Assembly (NCBI GenBank): GCA_029891385.1
Contig: CM057230.1
Location: 30,893,402 to 30,957,401 of the forward strand
Direction: 5' to 3'
Length of the DNA stretch: 64,000 nt
Origin: Erythroxylum novogranatense
Taxonomy: Eukaryota > Streptophyta > Magnoliopsida > Malpighiales > Erythroxylaceae
The translations under genes were made by a program, and so were the position numbers. The first letter of the stretch is position 1. Each line of letters starts with the position of its first letter. Below the pieces are notes generated by a model, which saw nothing but the letters and a program-made list of their open reading frames with translations, had not been told where the DNA came from and did no database searches. Below, piece by piece: positions 37,334 to 48,042 of this stretch.

Positions 37334-39839
37334 CGCTACGTTTGGTTGCAGTCTCCAGTTCTGCAGATGTAACATAACAGAGACATAACGAATGTATATC
37401 GGGCAGAGTGATGTTTGGTTGTGGTTGATGAGCAGAGAAAACTGCTACATCTTATAAGCGTAATGTGTTTGGTTGCAGAGGACTGTAAACAAATATAATG
37501 CAAATGATGATATGCCTGGTGCTTAAATTGATTAAAAATATGTAATTCTAATATTCTTTTAATATGAATGGCTTGTATTAGTTACAAAATTAATCGAGAA
37601 TAATAATAACAATTTGAAATTAATCCGGAATAACAATAATAATAATTTAATTATTATTTAAAAACAAAAATAATAATAACCAAACATAAATAAGTGAAAA
37701 ATGTTTAAGAATAAGAAATCTGAATAATAATAAATACAAAGTATATAATAATTTGTAATAATAATAATTAGACATAATTATTATTTATATTACCTTAATT
37801 ATAATAATAAAGATAAACTGGATGCGGTACTAATACTAATAATACACGTCGACTACTACTACTTAATAATAATAATAATACTAATAATAATAAATTGATA
37901 ATAACAAACAAACAATATGAATGATAAATAAGTTAATTAATAATAACAACATTAACTACAAAATTAATGTAGTCAATTTTCATAATAATAATAACAATAA
38001 ATACAATATTGAATACAGTTAATAATAACAATATTTAATACAGTTAATAATAACAATAACTAATACGTAATTATTGTTAATAAAATCATAAATATAAGAG
38101 ATTAAAAACAAAGTGTATAATACATTTTATATTAAGAATAATAATAGTTTTAATAAGAAATATATTATAATAATATTGATAATAATAATTTTGGACCAAG
38201 AATAATAATATTAATATGAATGAAATTCAAGAACATGATTAGTAACAATTGGGTCAACATACATTCATATACATCATCTAAGCATTTATAGAATTAATTA
38301 CATAATAGCTTGACATACATTGATATAAGTAATTACATGATAGGTTCAACATTCATTGAAAGCGGACATTTAAACATTATTGTTCATAACAACATAATTG
38401 GTTCATCATACATAAAGGCCTTAGATTTTATCAATAATATTTTGAATAATCATTCCCACGATGATGCCAATGACTATGAGTAAATATGTGTAAGCCCATG
38501 CCGTGTTTGTTTGCAAAGGGGCAACGACATTGAGTTGTTCATTTGTTGGCTGTGGGATTTGAGTCGACATAGAGGAGGAGGCTTCATTGGCGGTGGGGAC
38601 AATGTCCACATTGCGTTAATGCTTTAGCAACCTCTGACCGAGCTACCACAACCCACCTCATCTAAACACCAACAAAGACAAAGGTTAAAAATACTAAATT
38701 AAAAGATATTGTGTCAATTATACCAAAAGCTATACAACCACATTACAATGGAATGCTTAATCGGTTCATCTACACAACCACATTACTAAACTAATGTACT
38801 AGAGCAGTTATAGATGAGATAATCAAAGCTGAAACAAGAGTAGGACGCAAAGGAAGATCGCCATTGATGTATGAATGGCATGGAAAGAAGTACTGGTTTG
38901 GAACAGAGGTCTCCGCAAACGGGTTGGAATTTGTCATGGACACTGCACAAAATGTGTATGTTACCTTAGATGCCATTTAACAGCAGCATCAGATTCATTA
39001 ATTCCTTGTTCCTGGAGCTTGAAAAACATTTGAACTACCATGAACCAAGGTTAAACAAAAAAAAATTGAAAAATAGGCAACGGAACCAGAAGTACCTTCG
39101 TACCATGCCTATCAGCAGTATTTGTCTAGCAAGGAAGAGGTAAAGAAACCAAAGAGTGGGAAAAGTTAACAAAAATATGAATCAAATACCAATGCCTAAT
39201 AGAGTAAGCATCGGATAAGAGACCGGAACTGAGGGCTGAGTTGGATCAAATGGAGAAGATTCTTCTTCTTGTGGTTGTTGATCGGAATCGCTAGAGTGGG
39301 TCATGGTTAGAAACGTAAACAAGGACTGGATCGGTACTTAAACAAGATCGAAACTTAAATAAGATCGAAACGTAAACAAGGTCATGGTTAGAAATATAAA
39401 CAAGATCGAAACTTACACTTTTTAGAGAAGATCGAAGACGGATCGGTACAGACTTTGTAGAGAGATGAAGAACCAACAGAGATGAAGAAAACGACGTTAC
39501 GTTCACCGCGAGGTAGGGCTAAGCTTCGCAAATGAGAGGATATGTAGGGCGACACCAAAGAGACGCAACAGGCTTGTGGGTCGACACCAAAGACGATGGT
39601 TGAGGGAGACGGCGGTAGAGAAAGGTAGGGCTGAGCTTGGACAAGGAGAGGATTTGCTTCAGTTGACAGGGACGTAACGACCCCTGTTCCACGGTTTTGA
39701 AGTTAACAGATTTGCTTGACGCTGTTAACTGGGGGCAGTGAACAAAAATAGGGATACACCAACCAAACATGACAAGTTGACAGGATTTCTATGTTTTGTG
39801 CACTGTCCCTGGTCACGGGGATGGCAACCAAACGCTGCG
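37334..39839. mobile_element. PIF/Harbinger-like non-autonomous element in the pararetrovirus relic
   Basis: Terminal inverted repeats CGCTACGTTTGGTTGC (left) and the complement of CGCAGCGTTTGGTTGC (right) match at 14 of 16 positions. A TAA target duplication flanks it (37331-37333 and 39840-39842), as expected for this superfamily. 'gtttggttg' is repeated in both subterminal zones. The left third is (TAA)n-rich low complexity (37550-38230). Joining the flanks restores continuous virus-type leader sequence. No DDE transposase was seen. Confidence 0.85.
38421..39303 (-). CDS. Hypothetical gene remnants inside the PIF-like element
   Basis: Three open segments face the minus strand: 39303-39187 (MTHSSDSDQQPQEEE..., acidic, ending at a possible donor), 38976-38791 (NPFAETSVPNQYFFPCHS...) and 38609-38421, which ends in one predicted membrane helix (YLLIVIGIIVGMIIQNII). 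They may be exons of one small gene captured or evolved within the element, but I could not verify splicing. I do not recognise the protein and give no function. Confidence 0.3.
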
Positions 39840-39842
39840 TAA

Positions 39843-40330
39843 GGGCGTGCAAATCCGTTGTTTTAGCCTATTCATAACTGAAGGAGTCAATATTCTTAGA
39901 AAAATGGTTTTCTTTACGAGATCTAAATCTATCTTTATCCAGCTCCAGTACCAATGATTGGATCATGAACAATAATGAGGTAATAATAAATAACTTTGAA
40001 AAATATATAGATAATAAGGAGATTCCTAAAGTATAAAAGGATTAAATCTACTAACAATCAAAGTTCAAAATTTTCCAAAAAATGGATTACACCATTAAAA
40101 CAAAGACTGAACGATATTCCTTTATCAAAGCCCGTTAAAACCATCAACTTATTAACCCAAAGCTCAATGAACAAACATAAAGAAAAAGGTTTTAGATACA
40201 TCCACATAAGACTAGTGAAAGTGGGAGTGAAACCCCTTATAAAAGAAGGATTAAACACTTCCATTTATGTTTTTAAGAGATTGTCCACAGCCTATTTACA
40301 AAAACAGTGAGCCACATTCTCCTCCAACAT
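39843..40330 (+). pseudogene. Pararetrovirus movement protein, decayed
   Basis: After the leader the plus strand encodes 'SKPVKTINLLTQSSMNKHK' followed by 'RYIHIRLVKVGVKPLIKEG' and 'LNTSIYVF' (about 40128-40290). The 'R-IHIG-V-VG-KPL--EGLNTSI' pattern is characteristic of caulimovirus-type movement proteins of the 30K group, which modify plasmodesmata in the living virus. The part after 40305 has a stop and loses similarity, so it is a fragment. Confidence 0.8.
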
Positions 40331-41042
40331 CTTCAACATTCTCTTTAATGACCGAAAACGTAAATAATGAGCTGTATATCTTGTAAAAAGATTTTGAGGT
40401 CGCTAAAAAATATTTACATCATGATTTTTACTCTTTGGAGAATAAGGAAAAATATTATGGTTTTTTAACAACTTTTTAGAGCAACAAACACAAATTCAAG
40501 AAAAATATTACAAGTTTGTTAATAACCATAAAGTTCATATTTTATTTTTTGATTAGTTTAAGATTTATGCCAAGGAAAACAACATAGAATATCCTTTTAG
40601 AGCCATTGACAACAAGGCTAAAACAAAGGTGTGGGAGACTATAATAGAAGAGAAATTGTAGTAAGAAAATCCTCCTTTCTTTCAACTTAGGGTTCCTTAC
40701 AAAACATAGAATGGCATCTCCTTTGAAAATAAAAAATAAAAGTGAAATGTGAATCCCAAAGATATTAACAACATAATGTGCCAAAACAATTACACCAACA
40801 CTTATTTGCATTCTCTAAGAGGACAACTATCTAGAATAGAGAAAAGTTTTGAAAATCCCACAGTGATGACCAAAATATAGTATGTTAAAACCCTCATTTC
40901 AAGCCCTACAAAGTGACGAATAACAATTTGAGCCAATTTATGAAAAAGAATAATGAAGAATTCCTTAACACCATCCAAAGCCAATTGAATAAGATTAATA
41001 AGAACATAATCTTTAATTCTCCAAAGTCCTCAACATCCTAAA
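40331..41042 (+). pseudogene. Pararetrovirus polyprotein region after the movement protein, decayed
   Basis: Several short frames remain, for example 'KKYLHHDFYSLENKEKYYG' (about 40407), 'PFRAIDNKAKTKVWETII' (about 40581) and 'NNYTNTYLHSLRGQLSRIE' (about 40785). They are in virus-sense orientation and contiguous with the movement protein relic, so they probably come from the region between movement and coat protein. The solo LTR at 41043 interrupts it. Confidence 0.55.
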
Positions 41043-42257
41043 TGTTGGACCTTGAATTTTTTTTCTTTAGGTTAAGCATGATTTAAACATAATTTTGGAG
41101 TTTTGATAGATTTAGTTTTGGAGCTATAATTATGTCACAGTTAGTAAGATTTGTTGAATGGGTAAGTGGAATTAAAGTGTTAATGTAATAAGGATATTCA
41201 AGGACATTTTTTGGAGATCACTTAAACATAAGAGAACATAAGTTTACAAGGATAAGATGGACTTTTTGGGCTCATTAAGGGTGGAAATAGAAGAAGAATA
41301 TGTTGTTTTGTTTGTTAAGAGGAGAAAAACGTGAATTGAAGAGAGAGAAGAGTGAGAAACGAAATTAAGAGAGAGGAAGAGAGGTTTAGGTGAAAAAAGG
41401 CAAGAAGAGAAATAAAGGTTGTTAAGGTAGGTTAATCATCTTTTCTTCTTGCTTTATTAAATGAATGAGTTGTATTGTGGATGAAGAAGTTAGAAAGGAA
41501 AAAGGGTTAGTGTAGAGAATGAAAAGTTTGTGTTGGAAGAAGATGGATTAGGAGAACCCAATTGATTTTAGGGTTTCTAAACTAGGTCTTAGGTTTTCTA
41601 ACCTAGATGGGTTATGAGTAGGTTAGATTTTAGTTCAATTTGTGTTTGTTGAATTTTTGTGATTTTTTTGAAATTTATGAATTTTATTGGAATGTTGTTT
41701 TGAGTGGAACCTTGGTTGTTATAGGAAACTAAGGGAATCCTACCCAAGAGCAAGGGGAAAGGCAAGCTTGATATGGATTTCACAAGCTAATTAGGTGGGT
41801 AACATATTTATGGTTATAGTGTAATTGGGCAAATTCTTGCCTATGTGTGTATGTTGAAATTGATTTGTTTGTAAATGTTAAAAAATGCATGGTGAAATAT
41901 GGCTATGTTTTACCTCAAAAGAGGTCATGACTTTTGCATTAAATAAAAATGAAGACAAAGCATGAAAGTATGAGCATATGAGAAAATGACTATGTGCCTT
42001 TGTTTGGGTGAGAGTGGAATCATTCTGTTCGTCACGTGCACATTGACAAGAGCCTTCTCCCGGCTACCTGCTTGTGGCGTATGAGTTCCGAAATTGGACT
42101 CATTCTGTTCATGGGGTAAACTCCGGTTTCTCCATTTTGTTTCCATGGAACCCTCGAGCCATTTGTTATGCATTGCATCTTTAATTTGTCATGAATGATG
42201 AATTTGAGTGTTATGTGTTATGAGTGTTAAATTAAATTGAAGAATGCTTGAATTATT

Positions 42258-42297
42258 GAATATGCGCGCACACACACACACATATATATATATATAT
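42258..42297. repeat. (CA)n-(TA)n microsatellite
   Basis: A short run of alternating 'ca' units followed by 'ta' units near 42268-42297 within the solo LTR. Confidence 0.8.
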
Positions 42298-42794
42298 GCA
42301 TATGCTTGAATTTGTGGTCAATTGCTAATGGCTATAAATATGTTAGTCACTAAGCTATGTAGCTCACCCCACTATTCCCTCCTCAGGTACAGAACAAGAA
42401 ATTTAGCAATCCTTGCAAGGCATCGGAAAATCCAAGATATTAGAAACTTGTGTAACTAAGTTAGTTCGATCACTTTTGGATAGTTTCATAAGCACGTTAA
42501 ACATTGAGCATCCTAGGTATGTTGAATTATATGTAAAGCGTTTGTTCATAATGTAAATTAAGTAGTAAAGTTATGTATGAATTTCTTTTGATTTGACAAA
42601 TGAGTTAGAATTGAAAAGTTCCACAAGTATATGTGCATGTTTCTTTTGTTGTTGTACATTTCAAAATCCAAGTCTTTTCTAGGTATAGAAATTATGTATG
42701 ATGACATCATATCATCTATGATGATGTCATATCCTCTATAGTTGACTTTCTGCTTTTTATGTTGTTGACCGAAACTTCTTCTTCTATATACTAT

Positions 42795-44045
42795 CGTCTG
42801 CTCCATTTTTAACCCTTCAGATGATAAACTTTGTCTTCAATGTCTCATGAAAGTTGTAGATCTTGAAGTCTTATTTCGAACCATCCAAAAAACACCTTAA
42901 ACTGATATCTATAGGGAAAGCTATGGCAATTTTCCCAATTCGTTTGCTTTTTCCTTTGGTTTCGTCTAATCCTATCGTCTGCTCCATTTTTGACCCTTTA
43001 GATGGTAAAATTTATCTCAAGTTCTTCATAAAAGTTATAGATCTTGAAGTTTTCTTTCGAACAATCTAAAGAACACACAAACCTGATATCTATAGGAAAA
43101 GTTATGGCAATTTTCCCAATTCGTTTGCTTTTTCCTTTAGTTTCATCTAATCCTAGTCTTCTCCATTTTTTACCCTTCATATAATAGAATTTGTCTTCAA
43201 ATCTTCATGAAAGTTGTAGATATTGAAGTCTTATTTCAAAACATCTAAAGAACACCCTAATCCGATATCTGTAGGAAAAGTTATGGCAATTTTTCTAATT
43301 TATCTGCTTTTTCCTTTGGTTTTGTTTGATCCTAGTGTCTGCTCCATTTTTTATCCTTTAGAAAATAGAATCTGTCTTTAAGGTCTTCATAAAAGTTGCA
43401 GATTTTAAAGTTATCTTTCGAGCCATCTAAAGAACACCTAAATCCAATATCTCTAAGGAAAGTTATGACCATTCTTCCAATTCGTCTCACCCTTTTGTCT
43501 TAGGTTAACTTTATGTTTCGTCTTACGTTGATTAAATCATCTTCTATTTCAAATTTGACCCTCTAGATGATAGAATTGATCTTCAAGGTCTTCATAAAAG
43601 TTGTAGATCTTGAAGTCCTTTTTCAAGTCATCTAAGGAAAACCCAAATACAATATCTACAGGGAAAGTTATGACCATTCTTCCAATTCATCTCACCCTTT
43701 CATCTTAGGTTGACTTTTTGTTTCGTCTTACATTGACTAGAACATCTTTTAATCCAAATTTGGCCCTCTAGATGACATAATTGATTTTTAAGGTCTTTAT
43801 GAAAGTTGTAGATCTTGAAATCCTCTTTCAATTCATCTAAAGAAAACCTTAATCTGAGTTCTATACTTTTATGACCATTTTTCTAATTTGTCTCACCTTT
43901 TGTCTTAGGTTGACTTTCTGTTTGACCCTCTAGATGATAGAATTGGTCTTCAAGGTATTCATGAAAGTTGTAGATTTTGAAGTCCTCTTTCAATTAATCC
44001 AAAGAACACCTTAATCTGAGCTCTCTAAAGAAAGTTATGCTAAAT
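42795..44045 (+). repeat. About 180-bp tandem array, roughly 7 units, inside the solo LTR
   Basis: Units begin with 'cgtctgctccattttt' or decayed forms at about 42795, 42976, 43156, 43336, 43539, 43743 and 43915. Each contains 'catgaaagttgtagatcttg', then 'gatatct-tag-gaaagttatg'. Unit lengths are 178-205 bp. The first three units are the most alike. Confidence 0.9.
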
Positions 44046-44118
44046 GTCCCGAAACAGATTTAGTATAGTTGAGGGCAAGTACTGTTTCCATCAATGGCTT
44101 CGAAAGCGGGGTCTAGCA

Positions 44119-44230
44119 CTAAACCTTGGATACCATTTAGACTATGAGTCAAACTAGGATCAAAACTACTATCTCCTAAGAAGTGACTATGATTAAGCAA
44201 GAAAGAAATAATGAAATTGAAAGCCTCGAA
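44119..44230 (+). pseudogene. Continuation of the pararetrovirus relic
   Basis: This short stretch lies between the CTAAA duplication of the solo LTR and the start of the next gypsy LTR at 44231. It should be what followed 41042 before the insertion. I see no recognisable domain in it. Confidence 0.4.
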
Positions 44231-44468
44231 TGTGAAGCCCTAATATCCCCTGGGAGGATACGAGACGCCACGCAGACAATATAACATACATGCATACAGA
44301 ATCGAAACAAAACCAAAACATGTGAACATCCTCAATAGCTCAAAACAAAAGCAATTCAGAGCAAACATACATCATAATACACTGACCTTAATATAACTTA
44401 TTCCAAATTGAAACTAGCATAAATTAAGGTTATTACAACCATTCAAACAAAAATTCAGGAGTCATATA

Positions 44469-45886
44469 TATCAAGATATATGGCATATATCTTTATTTAG
44501 TTTTGAAATTTTAATTGGACATATAATATATTGGTAAATTGAATTTGAGGATTTTATGGATTGATGAAATTAAAAAGATGAGGTAGTTGTGTGGTCGAAT
44601 TAAAGTTGTGGTTATTTGGTTGAAGTGGGTTTTTTAGTGTGTCAAGGATTTGTGCATATCTCCTAATAACGGTAGAAGTCTATCTTCAAGGTGTGTAATT
44701 ATCCACATCTCCTCTCTATTGCAGATCTATCTCTAACGTGAATCTTTTATGCCGAAAAAGGGATAGCATGCGTTAATTAATTATTGAATAAATACCGCAG
44801 AAATCTATCTTAGTTGAGAATGGTATTGAGTGGGGTTGCGTGTGTTAGTTTATTGAATAAAATATTGTAGTCATGTGCATGTCTCATTGGAAGCTACGGT
44901 GGAGAGGAGGATTTTTTTTAAGTTTTGCAATTAAATGTTCTGTGGGTGTCAAAGGAAATTTGGGTGTCTTGAGATAAAAATGGCAGTGGGAATTATTTAG
45001 AGATGAGAAAGTGACTGAAAAATACCGTGCTTAAATTGGTTTTTGTTCAAGGGTTTTTTAAAGTTGGTTTCGTGTATGTTTCTATGATACATCTTAAGTT
45101 ATTTCCGTGTATGTCTCGGTGATACAGCAAAAGGCAATTTTGGACTTTGCAAATAAAGTGCAGTGGGTGTTAAAGTTAAGATGGTGGGTGTGAGTATTAT
45201 AGAATGGTAGCATAACGAAGGTGACTATTTATGGTGAAGAGAAAATCTTCTCTGTGGTGATTGAAATACACCGTGGGGTAGTTTCTAATTTTCCAGATTC
45301 GGCATTTTGGGATTGTGCGTGATTTTTTGTTGGCTGTATCATTCTTCATTGGCTCAACGATTATTAATTGATTTCTCTATGGGCTACGTATACTTCGTGT
45401 TGGTGTATATGTGAATTAGCCCATTGTTGTTTTGACAACTTCTAGATCTATTTCAGTGGAGCGAAACTCGTCGGGAAGTTGTTCTTTTCTATCTCAAGTG
45501 TATTTAGTTTTCATTCTTTATTATTTTATCACTTGAGTTATTTGTTTGCTGTTATTTCGTTAAAAGATTGATTGAGAAAATCCTCTATCGAGGTTAGTAC
45601 AAGGCGGTCGTACTATTTGGTGTGAAATTCTTTCTCTAGAAGTGAGGTTGAGAGATAGTGTCAAGGGTTGAGTGGTGTCGACTCAGTAAAGCCTTGGGTA
45701 AATCTATTATACTTTCGTGAAAGTATTAAGCTAGGTGAGGACCCTGCAGACGTAGACAACGTATGTCGAACTGCGTTACCAAATTTTTAGTGTTTTTATT
45801 ATTTTGGTTTTGTTTGTTTTTATTTTGTTGGTTTCAAAGAAAAATTGTAGAAAGTTTGCGAAATAATTAACCCTTTTTATTTTTCA
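44469..45886 (+). repeat. 5' LTR of copia-like element 2
   Basis: 1418 bp, matching 48043-49502 with scattered substitutions and a few short indels; its first bases (TATCAAG) have drifted from TGTTAAG. Confidence 0.92.
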
Positions 45887-45888
45887 AT

Positions 45889-45900
45889 TAGTATCAGAGC
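45889..45900 (+). promoter_or_regulatory. tRNA-Met primer binding site
   Basis: TAGTATCAGAGC differs from the standard initiator tRNA-Met complement at one position and lies two bases after the 5' LTR. Confidence 0.9.
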
Positions 45901-45973
45901 AGGTCATCGATTCAGAACTTGGTAATAAGTTGGTGCAGATCCTAGTTTCGCCAATACACAAGAGGCACTACAG

Positions 45974-46863
45974 GTGGAAACTAGAAAAAGTGTGAATGAT
46001 GTGGAAGATGAATCAGATGAAAACGAAGACTTGGTACTACTTACACGAAATTTTGGTAAATGGATGAAAAGAATAAAGAAGGACATATCCGACTTTAGAC
46101 AATATAGAGGAAGTTCATCGAGTAATAATTCAAGACAACAAGTCGAGACACAAAAGGGTGAACGGAAGGCAAGGAGAATCCAATGTCATGAATGTCAAGG
46201 TTTCGGACACATTCAATCTGAATGTGTCAATACTGTGAAGAAGAAAAAAGGAAAGTCCTTCACAAGCACCGAAATAACTAATGGTAGCGCAAAAGAAATA
46301 ACTAATGGTGTTACGTTGGTCGCCTTACATAGCAAAAGTCCAGTTACTTGCTTAACAATAACTGAGAAGGAAGTAACTGAAGGTCGAAAAGAGGGAAAAT
46401 CGGAAAATTTCAAAAACAATCCAGCTCAAGATCCAATATCAGATTATGACAGCGACGGTAATGGCCTAGATAATAAAAAAGGGAATATTTACGAGGATTA
46501 CAAAGCTATGTATGAAAATGGGTGAAAATGTGTAAAAATAATGAAAGATTAAAGGAAGAGAATCTTTTCATGAAGAACACCATACAAGAGTTAGAGAAGA
46601 AGCTGATGCTGACGTCGGATGAGCTTGGTAAATCTAGATTGAAATTAGTAAGTACCGAAAAGGGATTGAGAATATTAAATGAAGGTATTGAAAAGTTGAA
46701 AAGGTTGTTAGAAATTGGTAAAGTTAAAGGAGATCTTCAAGGTATTGGCTATAAGGGTGAATGCTCTGAAGTAAATGAGAAGAAAGATGACATATCCAAA
46801 TCCGTCCGAGAAGAAGAAACATCGAGAAAGAATCAAAGATTTATACCAACATGTCATTTTTAA
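45974..46863 (+). pseudogene. Gag C-terminal part with zinc knuckle, broken
   Basis: Frame one (45974-46525) has an acidic start and a CCHC zinc knuckle, CHECQGFGHIQSEC (about 46184-46225), followed by lysine-rich 'KKKKGKSFTST'. A stop at 46523-46525 is followed by a coiled-coil-rich frame (46522-46863, 'ERLKEENLFMKNTIQELEKK'). That second frame ends at 'CHF' followed by TAA exactly where a second CCHC knuckle would continue; beyond the stop 'HIRPRCYHLLK' is readable. The UBN2 half of gag is missing between the primer site and residue 1. It binds nucleic acid in intact relatives; here it is a relic. Confidence 0.85.
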
Positions 46864-46908
46864 GGAGTCATTAGACATATAAGGCCAAGATGTTATCACT
46901 TACTAAAG

Positions 46909-47304
46909 ATGTTGTTTCAAAGAAGACAAAACCAAAAATCTAGACACTCTCCATTAAATTTACAGCGGCATCCTATGATATCGAAACAAGCTTGGATTAG
47001 AAAGGTTCAAGTACAAACACAAAAACGTAGTGAAGGAAAAACAAGATATTGCCCAGATTTGCAGTTAGTTACTATTGAGGAAGTAACTACAAGAACTGAT
47101 CTGCAATTAGTTAATACTGAGGAAGTAATTACACGAACTGAAGAACTTTCAGTTACTTCAGATGATGAATCACTCAAAACACTAGAAGCTAATTTGAATC
47201 CAGATTCTTCATCTCAAATTCGAAGAAATCATCTAATAGAAAATGTCATTGGAGATGTCAGCGAAAGAAGAAAAACAAGAGAAAGAAAAAGGGTTGATTA
47301 TTGA
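46909..47304 (+). other. Open frame downstream of gag, uncertain
   Basis: The frame reads 'QLVTIEEVTTRTDLQLVN' and 'SSQIRRNHLIENVIGD', ending 'RRKTRERKRVDY'. The wording 'NHLIENVIGD' resembles the spacer upstream of the reverse transcriptase in copia-type polyproteins, so this may be a pol scrap left by a large internal deletion rather than gag. If so, the element is a deletion derivative of an autonomous one. Confidence 0.5.
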
Positions 47305-48042
47305 GGACTTGCAGGTTACTTATGTTACACATCTCCATTCGAGCCAAAGAAAAAAACTAGGTTTGAGATTCTTCGAGGGGCACAGGGACAGTGTGCTTTA
47401 CATTTTTAAATTATTTTTTGTGTTGTTAAAAACAAAAAAAAATGAAAAGAAAATATTTTTTTAGTTCTTTTATATTGCTATTGTCGTCTAATCTTTTTAG
47501 TAGTTTGCATTTTGACTTCTATTTGACTCCACCAAAGACTCCTCAGCTTTCTCATCGGTATAGATCTCTCTCGTGTATCTTTCTCTTTCACTACACTGAC
47601 AACACTTATAGTTCATTGCTTGGGTTTATGAATTTGATCACTCTGATGAAGATGGAAGTGAAGTAAGTAGTGATATGTTGTGTTTTGAATGGTGGTAAAT
47701 TGTCATCTTGGCATGTTTATGATTCTTCCGCTGCACCTATGGTTGATTATTATGATTATACGTTTTGATATTATTTTGTCCCAAGGGGAAGACATCAAAT
47801 TGGTTACGGTGAATGTTCCATTCAAAGGGAGATTTCAAAGTACATGCGTGACTATTTGTCTTGCTTTTTGGCATCTTTTTGTTCCAAGGGGGAGAAATTT
47901 GGATGATTGCATAATTGTGATATTGATGTTTGATTAAGGGGGAGTATTTGTCATATGAATTGTGAATTTGATACTTATATGTCCAATTATATTATTCAGG
48001 AGAAGTTTCATATTTGTGACAAATAATGTCAAAAGGGGAGAT

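Larger units (their letters stand above)
41043..44118 (+). mobile_element. Solo gypsy LTR (3.08 kb) in the pararetrovirus relic
   Basis: It begins TGTTGGACCTTG and ends GGGGTCTAGCA; a 5-bp CTAAA duplication flanks it (41038-41042 and 44119-44123). The 3' end resembles that of the other plus-strand LTRs ('cttcg-a-cggg-tc--ca'). It contains the shared LTR segments near 42000-42180 ('attctgttc', 'gagccttctc', 'tgcttgtggc') and 42350-42390 ('cactaagct-gtagctcacccca'). No internal domain or second LTR follows, so it is a solo LTR left by recombination. Its right half is a tandem array. Confidence 0.85.
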
